Assembly: GCA_025769875.1 (NCBI GenBank)
Contig: JAGFNK010000221.1
Location: 17,002 to 81,001, forward strand
DNA: 64,000 nt
Reading direction: 5' to 3'
Source: Russula earlei
Taxonomy: Eukaryota; Basidiomycota; Agaricomycetes; Russulales; Russulaceae
Numbering within the stretch: the stretch's first letter is position 1; each line of letters starts with the position of its first letter. This document shows, one piece after another, positions 1-9,988 of the stretch. Under the pieces are notes generated by a model. That model had not been told where the DNA came from. It did not search any database and worked only from the letters and a program-made list of their open reading frames with translations. The translations under genes and the position numbers were made by a program.

Positions 1-721
1 CCAAAACTTCGATCCAACTCTAGGCTGCGACCCTAAGACGTTCCAACCGTGTTCTGACCGTGCCCTCTCAAGCCTCAAAGTCGTCGGTGATGCCTTCAGG
101 AAGATCTTCCCCATCGACCAAACACTTCCTCCCGACCAATTCCCGTACTTTGGTTTCTTCATCGAAGACGAGCTTTTCGGAGGCCAAGTGAGAAGCACCA
201 CACTTTCCACATCCTTCAAGCCATTTTGCTGACTATGGCTGCAGGTGCAATACTTTGCGTCGTTCAATGTCGCAGAACAGATCTATGACGCGCTTATCAC
301 ATGGGACATAATAGGTAAACTCGACGTCACTAAGGTTTCTCTCGAGTTCTTCCGTCAATTCGACAAGACCATCAAAGTTGGAACGTACCTCAAGCACTCT
401 ATAACGTACCGGGAATTGACGTCCAGCCTCAAGCTGACGGCCGACAACACCATTCGCTCCCTCGCCAAACGCACACCCCCCGATCTTATACTCCCGTTGA
501 CCATGAACAAGACATCCGGGGAGCCCATGACCATCGCCCGAGGTGCGCTTCGCAGTCAAGTGGCCGTGCTCGGTGCCCGTGGTGCGTACAATGGTGTGAT
601 CCCTCCCTCATGGTACAACGGCGGTCCCGGTCCCAAGAGTTTGGAGGAGCCAGTTGTTGACAGTGGACCTTGCCACGGTGGTTTCCGTGACGAGAGTCAG
701 ATCGGCTTCGGATATTATTAG
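1..721 (+). CDS. GH15 glucoamylase-like protein, 3' part
   Basis: This is the C-terminal part of a glycoside hydrolase family 15 (glucan 1,4-alpha-glucosidase) protein; the 5' end lies outside the window. Two exons are visible, 1-187 and 245-721, separated by a phase-0 intron that starts GTGAGA and ends CTGCAG. The first exon reads FDPTLGCDPKTFQPCSDRAL, a typical GH15 block, and the second continues with AEQIYDALITWD and VTKVSLEFF. The reading frame stops soon after the catalytic domain, so there is no starch-binding CBM20 domain. Oddities: the conserved PEDTYYNGNPW stretch is replaced by an unrelated one at the exon junction, and the glutamate that acts as general base in the motif before the G-T-P turn (Glu400 in A. 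niger numbering) aligns with leucine. The protein may therefore be inactive or have another role. Family assignment is firm; activity is doubtful. Confidence 0.85.
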
Positions 722-2042
722 TGAAGAACGCATGCGGGGAGAGGGATGTATCAACAACAAAGTAGTCGCCGGTGATGATATCCCACTTTCAAGTTGGTGT
801 CATGTTCAATGAATACGATGTGCGCCATTGTACATACGTTCACTTACGAAGCGAGAAATTTAGATGAAGACTCGTGAGCGGTACTTGTTTTACCGACGAA
901 AGTGTAGTGTTGGTATATGGTATTTTATAACAAGTTTATGTAGGTACAATAGGTGAAGCCAAGGCTACTTTTTGCCATATAGATCAGTTGACGGAATGCT
1001 GTCAAGTAGGATCGTCTTATACCCTTGATGGCACTCTGGTCTCGAGCTCGAGAGAACGAGAGAAGAGAAGCTACAGGTCCAGGTTTTGGGACAGGAAAAT
1101 AATACGTTTTCTTGTAACGCCATGGGTTCCCCGGCAGTGCGCACACATGTTGTTTTGGAATACGAGAAAGGGAGATCTGATTCCGAAGGCTAGCTGACAT
1201 CACGGTGGGCCTCCAACCACTGGCACTCACCTGAGCGATGTGGCCGGTCCGCACCAGATGGCTCTACCCACATCTGTGAAGACGACATGGTCACTGAATG
1301 GTCACTGCACAGGAATGTTAAGAGATGACACGTCGTAATTGGGAAGCAAGGATCATAATATCGTCACCAACCCTCGTTATCAGCAACGGGGGGAATACTT
1401 CGGAGAGCAAACAAACTGCTCTCCGAAGTATTCCAGGAGGATCAAACACTAGCAGGTTCCTCGACGTTCTCGCCATGAAGTGAATTAACTTTGTAGATCC
1501 TCTACAGAGTTAACTTACTTCAAGTACTGGCGAAAGTTCATGAAAGAAGAAAAGAAAGGGCGCTGGCGCGGACAGGGACCAAGTCGGTCGGCGTCAATCT
1601 GTCCAATTGAAAATTGCCTCCAGTTCAATATTGACTGGGGACGTACTGCGCTGCTCAGATACACGAAAAATTCTAGCTCTGGGGTCATGGCGCAGATATG
1701 AGCAACTACGAGTTGTTGTTGTTGGGTATCGAAGAGACAGGGGGTGAGTCTATGCTTATATAACAGAGGCGGAATGAGCCGGCGGTTGCGGAAGGCCTAT
1801 TCAATTCAACACAGGTATTTCAATCATATGAATTGAGCATTGCTGTGATTGACGAAATAGGTGATGATTTTGAAGTGCCGGGATGAGGGTACACTGTGCA
1901 CCAGTAAAGGTTGTATCGCCGAAAGTGCGATGACAATGCTTACATTGTTCATTTCTATTCCAGAAAGGTAGAGAGATACCCATGACACGCCGTACAACCC
2001 ATCACGGATGCTCTCGGCGGAATTCTTCGATTGTCTCGAGAT
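722..2042. other. Intergenic region with two inverted repeats
   Basis: I see no gene supported by homology here; the short ORFs lack family resemblance. It holds the 3' flank of the GH15 gene, a perfect 18-bp hairpin at 1392-1434, a second imperfect inverted repeat at about 1469-1527, and a TATA-like string near 1757. Confidence 0.6.
1392..1434. repeat. Perfect 18-bp inverted repeat with 7-nt loop
   Basis: Arms 1392-1409 and 1417-1434 are exact reverse complements, with a 7-nt A-rich loop. The arm contains ACTTCGGAGAG. The structure lies in non-coding DNA about 670 bp past the GH15 stop and about 600 bp past the ELP6 stop, so it could be a small foldback element or a hairpin in a transcript. 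Confidence 0.85.
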
Positions 2043-2976
2043 TCAGGAAAAGTATCTCATGTGGGCCTGCTTGAGGAGGTTGTCCTCATAAAACCGCATG
2101 CCCCATCCCGCGCTCGAAATAGGTGCTGTGATACTCCCCCAGGCGATACTGTAGTGCGCGGTTGCGTGGTATGACTCGTTGTGGTGTATTGTTGAGCGCT
2201 GCCCCTGGGTGCAGAGCAAGCTAGGGAAAAGCTCGATAGACAGAAAGAGGCACACAAAAGACACACTGCGTACCTCGCCACTGACCGCACTGCTCTTCCC
2301 GCTAGATAGCGGAAGGACTTCAATATGGTATGTGCAAAGTTGAAACAGTCCCCGAAAAATGTCATCGAGGTCGTCGGGTGAAGCGATGTGATATCGTATG
2401 GCTAAGAAAACCCCATTCTGAAAAATGAAGTCCCTTTGGATAAAAGTAAGAGAGGCAGGGATCGCTGTCTCACCCTTGTACAAGATGCCACAAGGGCACG
2501 GGCAAAGCGTGAAACATCCGACGCGGAATGACCGATCCACTCGAACGAGGAAAGCTCGTCAAATATAACAAGACAAGTAACGGGTTTTATTCCAACATAT
2601 CGATTAATAAGGCCGAGAAGGGGTAAGAAGGTTGCCCCCTTCGATGGAGAGAGGTCAGGGAATTGAGTTGGGATGTCAATAAACACGATCGACCCCTGTT
2701 CTAGCTTCTGAGCAAGATTGAATCCCTACGTTGCATCAAATAAGAAATGGAACAAAGGCGCGCAAAAGAAAAAAATGTTACCGAGCGCGATGCGATGGCC
2801 TTCCACTTTGTGAGGTCCAGAAAAGTTGAAATGATGATGCATTTTCCGCCGGGAAAGTTCTTGACATATTCTGATAATAGCTGATGCAAGAGAAAATCTC
2901 CCGGGGAAGCCAGCTGATCCGTGATAAGTATAGGGCCACTCGATGAGAGAAGCTGGCTTGTAGAGAACGAAGACAT
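2043..2976 (-). CDS. ELP6: Elongator complex protein 6
   Basis: Probable Elp6, one of the three RecA-like subunits (Elp4-6) of the Elongator ring that supports wobble-uridine modification of tRNA in the cytoplasm. Four exons (2976-2782, 2707-2474, 2417-2274, 2204-2043), all in phase 0 with GT-AG introns, give 244 residues, close to the family length of about 250-270. Family features seen: an N-terminal block GPILITDQLASPGDFLLHQL, then TFLDLTKWKAIA, then a strand-rich VTCLVIFDELSSFEWIG followed by DVSRFARAL, and a late LPLSSGKSSAVSGE. No Walker A is present, as expected for Elp6. The start codon is 98 bp from the start of the divergent COG3 gene, so the two probably share a promoter. The C-terminal 53 residues are less typical and could contain another splice variant. 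Confidence 0.8.
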
Positions 2977-3074
2977 ATGCAGTAGAGTAGTGGCAGTCGT
3001 TCGGGTTTAAGATAAGATCGGATCAGATCCTACATTAGCCTGTCCAGTTTTCGTTTTCGATCGACACGCAGTTC
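2977..3074. promoter_or_regulatory. Divergent ELP6/COG3 promoter
   Basis: Only 98 bp separate the start codons of ELP6 (minus) and COG3 (plus). Both 5' UTRs and core promoters must overlap here. I see no clear TATA box; the short gap implies coupled transcription. Confidence 0.6.
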
Positions 3075-6000
3075 ATGGCAGCCAGTCGTTCAAATACCCC
3101 CGCTTCAAATATCCGCCCTCCGCATCCTAAATCTACTTTTACCATTGAAGAATGGGAAGCCAAAGCTCCGCTGGGAGACGCTGAGACCAAAAGCGTCGCG
3201 TCAATCAAGGCGGCCAGCGAGCGGAGACCCCCCTTTCAACTGTCTATATCCAAGGTCTGTGCATCATATGTCCCGCGTAGTTCTTCGATAACCTCACACA
3301 CATCGTCACAGTCTCCGCAAGAGGTTTCCGTATCACGCCCCTCAACTCCCCAACCACGCGTCAAGCTTTGTCCTGGCTCGCGCCCTTCCACTCCAGTCTC
3401 GCGTCCACCAGCCGTTGCACACGCGCACGCGCTTAATCCAAAGCAGCCTGTCCAGACCCCCCAGCAATTTTATGATTGGTTTGCGCTGATTGACCGCTCT
3501 GTGGCGCATAGCCAAGAGGCCCACTTCCGACAGCATCTCTTGCGTGTTTCGGAACACCTCGAGATGTGCGACAGGCTAGTCGGGCGCATCGACCAGGTCG
3601 ATGTAGAGGTTTCCAGTATGCTGGAGAAGTGGAGAAGTGTCGAGGAAGGTGGAAAAAACCTTCAGGACGCCAGTCAAAAGTTGCTGGATGAACGGGTGCG
3701 TCCTCTTTGACTCATGCGGTCTCTCGCACCGCGACGCCCACAAAGAATTGACCGTGTATCGTCGAAAAGGACCAATTGGTGGAACTTCAAGGGACCATTG
3801 GCACCGCTTTGGAATACTTCCAGGAGTTAGAACACGCGACACGTCTACTTAATCATCCTGGCGAGTCTCTCGTCCTCCAGACAGACTTCCTCTATATGGT
3901 CGAGCGCGTCGACATTTGCATCGAGTTTCTCAAGTCCCACGTATGGCTGGTATTTTGTGTCTGATTGCACCCATCTTACTCCCCGAGACAGCGAAATTAC
4001 AAAGAAGCAGAAGTATATCTCTTGCGCTTCCAGCAATGTATGACAAGGGCAATGACACTGATCAAAATGTACTTCGTCGGTTCGCTCCGAGCGCTCACGC
4101 AGGACGTTTCGCGACGGCTCTTCGATCAGGTCCGCTCTGGCGATGCTTTTGACGTTTCCTTTCCCTCATCTTGATCTGTTCACAGGAGGTTTCTGATACC
4201 GCACAAATGCATCTCCTTTACACACGTTTCTCGACGGTGGCCGGACAGCTTGCGCCACTTCTTGGAGAATTCGAGCGCCGCGCCCGTGCACATCCTGAAG
4301 AGCTGGGGGCTCTACTTTCCGAATGTCACTCCGCGTACTTTAGCGCACGCAAGAACCTGCTTGTTTCACGTCTTACTGAGCAGATCCGTGGATTGGATCC
4401 CACAAGGACTGAACTTGTGGAGCTGGTGCGCTTGCCTTTTGCCTTTTTGCGTTGTACTCCTGAAAGTCAAAATTGTCACCTCATCTGCACCGCTTGTAGA
4501 CGCGTGCCGGTTGTAGCTACTTGAAGCAGCTTTGTACTGAAGAGTTTGACCTTTATCGGGCTTTTTTCAGCTCTGGAAAGGAGCATCTCTAGTGCGCCTT
4601 TTCTTTCTTTTCCATTTAAGCGAGGCATAACTACTCTCCATCTAGTCAGTACTTGGAAACGTTATGTGACTATCTCTACGATGATCTACGACCTCGCATC
4701 CTACACGAACCTCGGCTTACCGTCCTCTGCGAGGTCTGCACCGTGCTTCAGGCACTCATGGTGCTCGATCAACCACTTGATGACGAGATCGAGGAAGATG
4801 GAGAGACGACTGACGAACTTGGCCGGCTACATATTCGTCATCTATTACAGATGGTATTACAGGATGCACAGACGAGACTGTTTTTCAAGGCACAAGCCGT
4901 AATTCAGTCCGAGATACGGTACTATACGCCAACTGCCCAGGATCTGGCATACCCAGATAAGCTTGTTGGTGAGATTTCCCTCACAACAATCTATTCTCTC
5001 TGAAGGTGTGTAGCCGCTCGAGGACCAACGACGGCGTATGAAATTCGTGAGAAGCAGAGCATCAGCCGTCTGTTCGAAGGCCCTGGACTCAATCAGCGGG
5101 AAACAGTGGTTCCCAACTCTTGCTAAGACTGTCTGGGTACTCTCGCAGTTGCACGACTATGTTCAGGCAAGCCGCAAACGCTACCTTATTCCGTAAATTC
5201 TGAGCACAGTACAAACTCCTTATAGCCGGCGATCTTTAATGACCTTGCGCAGGAGGCCGTCAGTCTGTGTCACGCCTCATTGATTACTGCGGCAGACACG
5301 CTCAGAGTAAAAAGCGCGTTTGATGGACAGCTCTTTCTCGTCCGCCATTTCCTTATTCTTAGGGAGATCACTCGCAACCTCGATGTCGCGCAGAAGGCCG
5401 AGCCCAAGGGAAGTGACGTTGGCGGGAGTGCCGATTCGTTTAGCGTAGCAGGTGAGCGCAGCCCCGTGGACATTGATATCAGGTTCTCAAATAAGCGTGC
5501 ATGGCATCCTAGACACTGTATCTTCTGTTTTGTCGCGTACATCGACGCTCCTTCCCGGCTCGCTGTTCACGTCCCTGGGCGTCATGCGTGCCGAACACCT
5601 TGCGGATGCAAAACGAGTACGAGTTTTTGTCAAGCGGTTTTCGTTCTTGCGACTTACACCCATGTTCACATTCTGTGTCGCCACTGCAGGGAATAGATCA
5701 GGACCTGAAGCGCGCCTGCGAGGCCGTCATCTCCATGGCATCTGAACCACTCTGCGCACCCCTGCGCGCGTTCACGGGCCGCCCTGCCTCCCCTGCTGAA
5801 GCGGCCGTGCTGGACGAGGCGTTCCGAGGTGCGTGCGCGCGAGACTTGCGCGCGAATATTGCCCGTGTCCGTCTGTATGTGCCGGATGCGCGCACTGCGG
5901 CAGTGCTCGTGCAGCATGCTGTAGACCGTGTCGAGGACACATATTCTGCATTTCGGATCGCAGCCAGACAGGTGGGGACGCGTGTGGCGGTAGGCGAGAA

Positions 6001-6094
6001 CGGGTTGATGGACGACGAACATCTAAAACAGGTGTTAAAAGATGCTTGTGGAGAAGAGTTGGACGGGAAGGATCCTCCGTCAGGGCAGAGTTAG
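3075..6094 (+). CDS. COG3: Conserved oligomeric Golgi complex subunit 3, with one frameshift
   Basis: COG3 (Sec34 family) is a lobe-A subunit of the COG tether that captures retrograde vesicles at the Golgi. Ten exons: 3075-3695, 3770-3940, 3992-4129, 4186-4425, 4500-4591, 4646-4968, 5014-5166, 5226-5451, 5483-5616, 5690-6094. Residues 1-130 are low complexity (S/T/P); the Sec34 domain begins at about residue 133 with QFYDWFALIDRSVAHSQE and continues through YFQELEHATRLLNHPGES, FLYMVERVD and the helix-rich C terminus. Intron 7 (5167-5225) starts with GC, a GC-AG intron. Oddity: in exon 7 the frame reading YEIREKQSISRLFEG changes after ACA at 5105; one extra G at 5106 must be skipped to resume WFPTLAKTVWVLSQLHDYV. 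With that base removed the exons total 2,502 nt, exactly 834 codons. As written, the gene would be truncated. Confidence 0.92.
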
Positions 6095-6157
6095 CAGTAC
6101 CTCCTCTTCCATTGTAGCATCACACGCGATCACGTGCGTGTATCTCGCGCGTTCAAG

Positions 6158-6188
6158 AACGTTGGAGTTGAAAACGTTGGAGTTGAAC
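6158..6188 (+). repeat. Short tandem duplication
   Basis: The string AACGTTGGAGTTGA occurs twice in a row, just before the most likely start codon (6221) of the next gene. It could lie in the 5' UTR or encode a few extra N-terminal residues if translation starts at 6134. Confidence 0.6.
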
Positions 6189-6220
6189 GCTCCTTCATAC
6201 CACGCCAGAGCCAGACTCGA

Positions 6221-8279
6221 ATGGTTGCTAGGAAAAGTTCTTCACACAGTGCTGATGTTGACCTTTCCGTTAGCAGAATAAATAGGCTCCTACGACCGCT
6301 CCGGAACAAGTGTGCAATCTTCGCGTTTGCAATATCCCGCCCGTCTACTAGTAGCTCCGCGGTACCTATAACCTACGGATCTGGCTCTTTACCACCACTA
6401 GATGCGCGTGTCCCACCCCCCCTAGACGTGCTGCAGGATTCAAAGCTGGTCATCTTGCACGCGCACCAGGAGAGCAGGTCCTCCGGTGCTCTTGCACGGC
6501 AAATCTTTGCTGTGACGAACGCGTATCGCAATGTGGTCCAGGCGGCTGTTCCGGGAGGACCAGATGGGAGCCGTCGGAACGTTCTACCCCTGACCGATAT
6601 CTGTGCAGCGTCAGTTGGGAGGAACATCAGGAGGGAGGTCGCGCAATGCCTAGCCGCGTCTGAGGGAGAACCGGACGAAACCGGGGAGACAGCTCTCGTC
6701 GATGAGACATACGAATCTGTTCCCATGCGCTTTCGAAAGTACGTTATAGCCCTCTGCGCATAACGGGCCGAAGGACAACTCACTGCCCACAGCTGGACAC
6801 TCATTACGCACGCGACATCTGAAATCGTTGACACCTGTCCCGGTCACCCCATGCTCGTGCTCAGTCTACTCGGAGTGGCGTTGACCCATGGCCTCTACAC
6901 TGAATCCAAGACATTTCTTCGCCTATTCCTCGCCACTTTGATACGATCTCCACGCCCCGGCATACCACCTCCTATCACCCATCCCTTGTATTTTTCGTAC
7001 CTCGTGGGATTGTGTGACGAATGGACTCGCCTGGCCCCGGGTCGGTTTGCGGATCTATTTACACATCAGGTCCTTTGCGGCAGTTACGTTGGAGGTACTC
7101 GCAGAGCACGGTTCCACAGCAGCATGGACGTGCAAGTCGATCACCCGTCTGGTGCAACTACTGCGCACCCAAGACTTTGGTTGTTTCCTCGCCTTCCTAC
7201 ATGGGCTAGTTGAAACACTTGCGGTGCGCCCAGATCACTTAGTCCGTGGCTGTGACGATCATATGCTGCTTCCGCGCCTTGCAAAATGGACAGGTGTTGT
7301 CACGTCTGACTTCTTCTCCGTCGGCCATGAAGAGCGCAGCGGCGCTGACCACGCACCTCTGTTCCACTCGATCATCGACATCCTCGCTTCTGCCCATGAT
7401 GCCGGGCTTCATCTCCCCACCATCGACGACGACGGCAAAGACGACGACAACGACGTCCGGGATCAGCAGGCCGCGCTGGTCTGCGTAGCTACCCACTGTC
7501 TCTCCTCGCCACTCTTCCCCATCATCAGCGCCTCACATCGGCGTGCCGCCCTCGCGCTCTTGCGCGACGTTGTACCACGCTCGACAACCTTCGATGCCAT
7601 CGCGGGCCAGCCCCTCGCGCGCTCTCGCGTCCTAGCAGGTGCCTTGCGCGCGCACAACCTCGGATCACTCGAACGAGCGTTCTGGGCTTGCGCCGTCAAG
7701 CACTCGTCGCCCTCATCCCGCGTGGATCCCGAACTCCGCCGGGCGCTCGACGACGCGTCTGAGCGGGGACGGACAAAGACGGGCGCGAGTCGGCGCCAGA
7801 TGCGCAGGGCAGGGTCGGCACGATCGCCGCCGAGGAAGAGGGCACGTCGCGATATCCCGCGGCGGCGGCTGCCCTCACCTTCACCATCGTCTTCATCTTC
7901 ATCTTCATCTTCATCGACGTCCATGTCGTCGACGCCATCTCTGCTGTCATCCTCATCCTCGTGGTCTGCGAGGTCGCTTTCGGGGTGCGAGACCCCTGGA
8001 GAGATGGCCTGTTGTCCTTCTGAGGACGAGGAAAGGACCGGAAGATCCTGCACGGCGATGGGATCATGTGGCGATTTTAGGTCGGTGCTCGCGGACGCGC
8101 TCAAGATGCGGAAGGACCTGAAGGCGGAGCGGCGTCGTGATTCCCTCCGTGCTCCATGCAGCTGTGACCGCTCTGAATCATTAGAAAGTGGTTATAGCCG
8201 TGAAGAAGAAAATGCGGCGGCCACTCTGCCGAGCGAAGGTGATGTCTTGGACATGTTTGCGTACGACGATCCTGTCTGA
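6221..8279 (+). CDS. Unrecognised protein, about 650-667 aa, Ser-rich C terminus
   Basis: I do not recognise the family. Exon 1 is 6221-6738 (an in-frame ATG at 6134 is an alternative start); a GTACGT...CACAG intron joins it in phase 2 to 6793. The middle part is leucine/alanine-rich and probably helical (HPMLVLSLLGVALTHGL; SHRRAALALLRDVVP). Next come a basic patch with a likely nuclear-localisation run (PPRKRARR), a polyserine tract encoded by TCATCT repeats at about 7880-8010, and an acidic tail. Around 7070 the frame changes: either a 58-nt intron (7012-7069, weak GTGTGA donor) is removed, giving 648 aa, or one extra G at 7070 must be skipped, giving 667 aa and keeping a plausible CDEWTRLAPGRFADLFTHQ segment. 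Both totals divide by three. The gene starts 127 bp after COG3 in the same direction. Confidence 0.7.
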
Positions 8280-9032
8280 GCACACGAACGAATCATCTAT
8301 CAGAACATTCCATCAGCGCAGTTGGTTCTTGATCGTTTCATCGATCTGTGTTATTGCAACTTGACTATGGTACTTTATGGCACAATAATTGGCACATTAC
8401 CTAGAGCTCTCTCTCAAACTGCCCGGCATCAAAAGAATTTTTACGAGTTTCCCCTGATGCATCACGATACCATACTTCTCCAGCCTGGGTTCTGGGCCCC
8501 GTACCTTCGAAGGGACGCGGATGGCGTGGCAAAGTACACTCCCTGCACGCTGGATGACTAGATGACTGTAACGGGGCCACCGAGAAAGCGGGCCTTGTGC
8601 CTATTCAGGCCCACTGTGCCATTGCCATCCGGACGTCTGATGCGATGAGAAAGATGATTCGGTGATCTCAACTCGAAAGCTGATTGACATACGTGAATTC
8701 CCATGGTATGAAAGTGTGATATCGCGTCGCATCATGCGATCGACATTACTGTTTGTGATGGCTATCGGCAGCAGGAAGATGCACCGGAACCAAGTCCTGC
8801 TTGCTCGATCAATTTAAGTGATGGCCTTATGAGGACAGGATACTTATGGAGCCACATGAACGATGACCGGGCTTCCTCATCCAGGTTTAAGATTCCGTCC
8901 TGGAGCTTCAGGCAAAGTTGAATCGGAAGTGGGCACAACCCAGGATTGTGCCCATCGCCTCATCGATTCGATAACCACCCTCCTCCCGGACGACGGGCCG
9001 AAACCTCCGGAGAACCATTCCCCCCGAAAACC
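8280..9032. other. Intergenic, nothing recognised
   Basis: About 750 bp between two plus-strand genes. The short ORFs show no family resemblance and I see no RNA gene. It should contain the 3' end of the 667-aa gene and the promoter of the next small gene. Confidence 0.5.
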
Positions 9033-9492
9033 ATGTCGTCGTTCAAGCCAAAGTTAGCCAAGGCAGCGACAGACCCTCCCCTCACTCTTGAAGACACGCT
9101 GCACGACCTCGCAGTGATACGCGCATCCGACATCGACCTGGCCGCCATTCTCGCCTCGGCGAAGCCAGCAGAGCCAAGCCCATTGGCTCCATCGCCTGCG
9201 GACGCGTCCGTCGCCCGTTCTCACGAGTTCACGCAGGCGGCGCGCGCCGCGATCAAAATCAAGAATAGGGGGGACGTGGAGGCACAGGGGGGAACGCGTG
9301 AACGATGTGAGGGGACAACTGGAAGAAGTGGTGGAAGGTTTGTTGGAGAATTCTACTTCTACTCTTGGGAGCCAAGAGCGTGATGCGGTGAAGAAGCCGA
9401 ATGATCGGGAAATGGTCGAAATGGGGTTGGTCCCGTCCCTGCTGGATAGTCGGTTGCGCCCACATGCGATGATGGCGGCGGTTAGGCTTTGA
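9033..9492 (+). CDS. Small conserved-looking protein, frameshifted in a G6 run
   Basis: Family not recognised. The ATG at 9033 sits in a good context (ACCATGT). The first frame runs through LTLEDTLHDLAVIRASDID, an Ala/Pro-rich linker and a helical EFTQAARAAIKI segment. The second frame continues as a helical coiled-coil-like stretch (NDVRGQLEEVVEGLL) to a stop at 9490-9492. The join lies in a run of six G at 9287-9292: with five G the two frames fuse without a gap into one 152-residue helical protein (459 nt). As written, translation would run out of frame to 9383. Either the base count is wrong in the assembly or this copy is broken. There are no introns. Confidence 0.6.
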
Positions 9493-9988
9493 TAACGAGC
9501 TCCGTTGGATGGTCCGCTCGATTGTACATAATACCGATGTCTCCGTCATGTACGAGGACACAGCTATTGTGTGACTCACTCATCTCATTGGCGTTAGTGT
9601 GAATACGCTAGCAAGAAAAATTTATCACGTTGCCACGAGGCTACCTCGAGGTCAGAATGACGGGGGATTGTTGGGCGAGGGGGAGGGTGATGCTGGTGTG
9701 CGTGAAGCATGCGTCTGATACGCGTGTTGGACGTGAGGCTAGGCCATAGCAGGCGTAGCATGGCTCACCACAGTCGAGTCGGGCATCACCGCAAGGAGTC
9801 GGCGGGCGCGGAACGGCGGTGTCCTCGGGAAAAACGTATAATAAGGGCGCGGACGCCTCTCACGCGTCTTTGCGTTGCCAGTTGCCAGGCCCGTCACGGC
9901 GTGGATCGTTCCTAACCTTCTTCTCTTTCGTTCTCTTTCATCGCTTTCTTGACCGCGGCCCTGTGACGACACAACACTGACACCGACC
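9493..9988. promoter_or_regulatory. Upstream region of the ABC transporter
   Basis: No gene is seen in about 500 bp. It probably contains the promoter and 5' UTR of the HMT1-like gene; a TATA-like string (GTATAATAAG) lies at about 9836-9845, 145 bp before the start codon, and a pyrimidine-rich stretch follows at 9920-9955, as is common just before fungal transcription starts. Confidence 0.4.

Noticed and set aside
7463..8104. A 213-codon minus-strand frame with an acidic DEDEDED run
   Set aside because: It is the antisense of the polyserine tract (TCATCT repeats) of the plus-strand gene, whose frame is longer and continuous.
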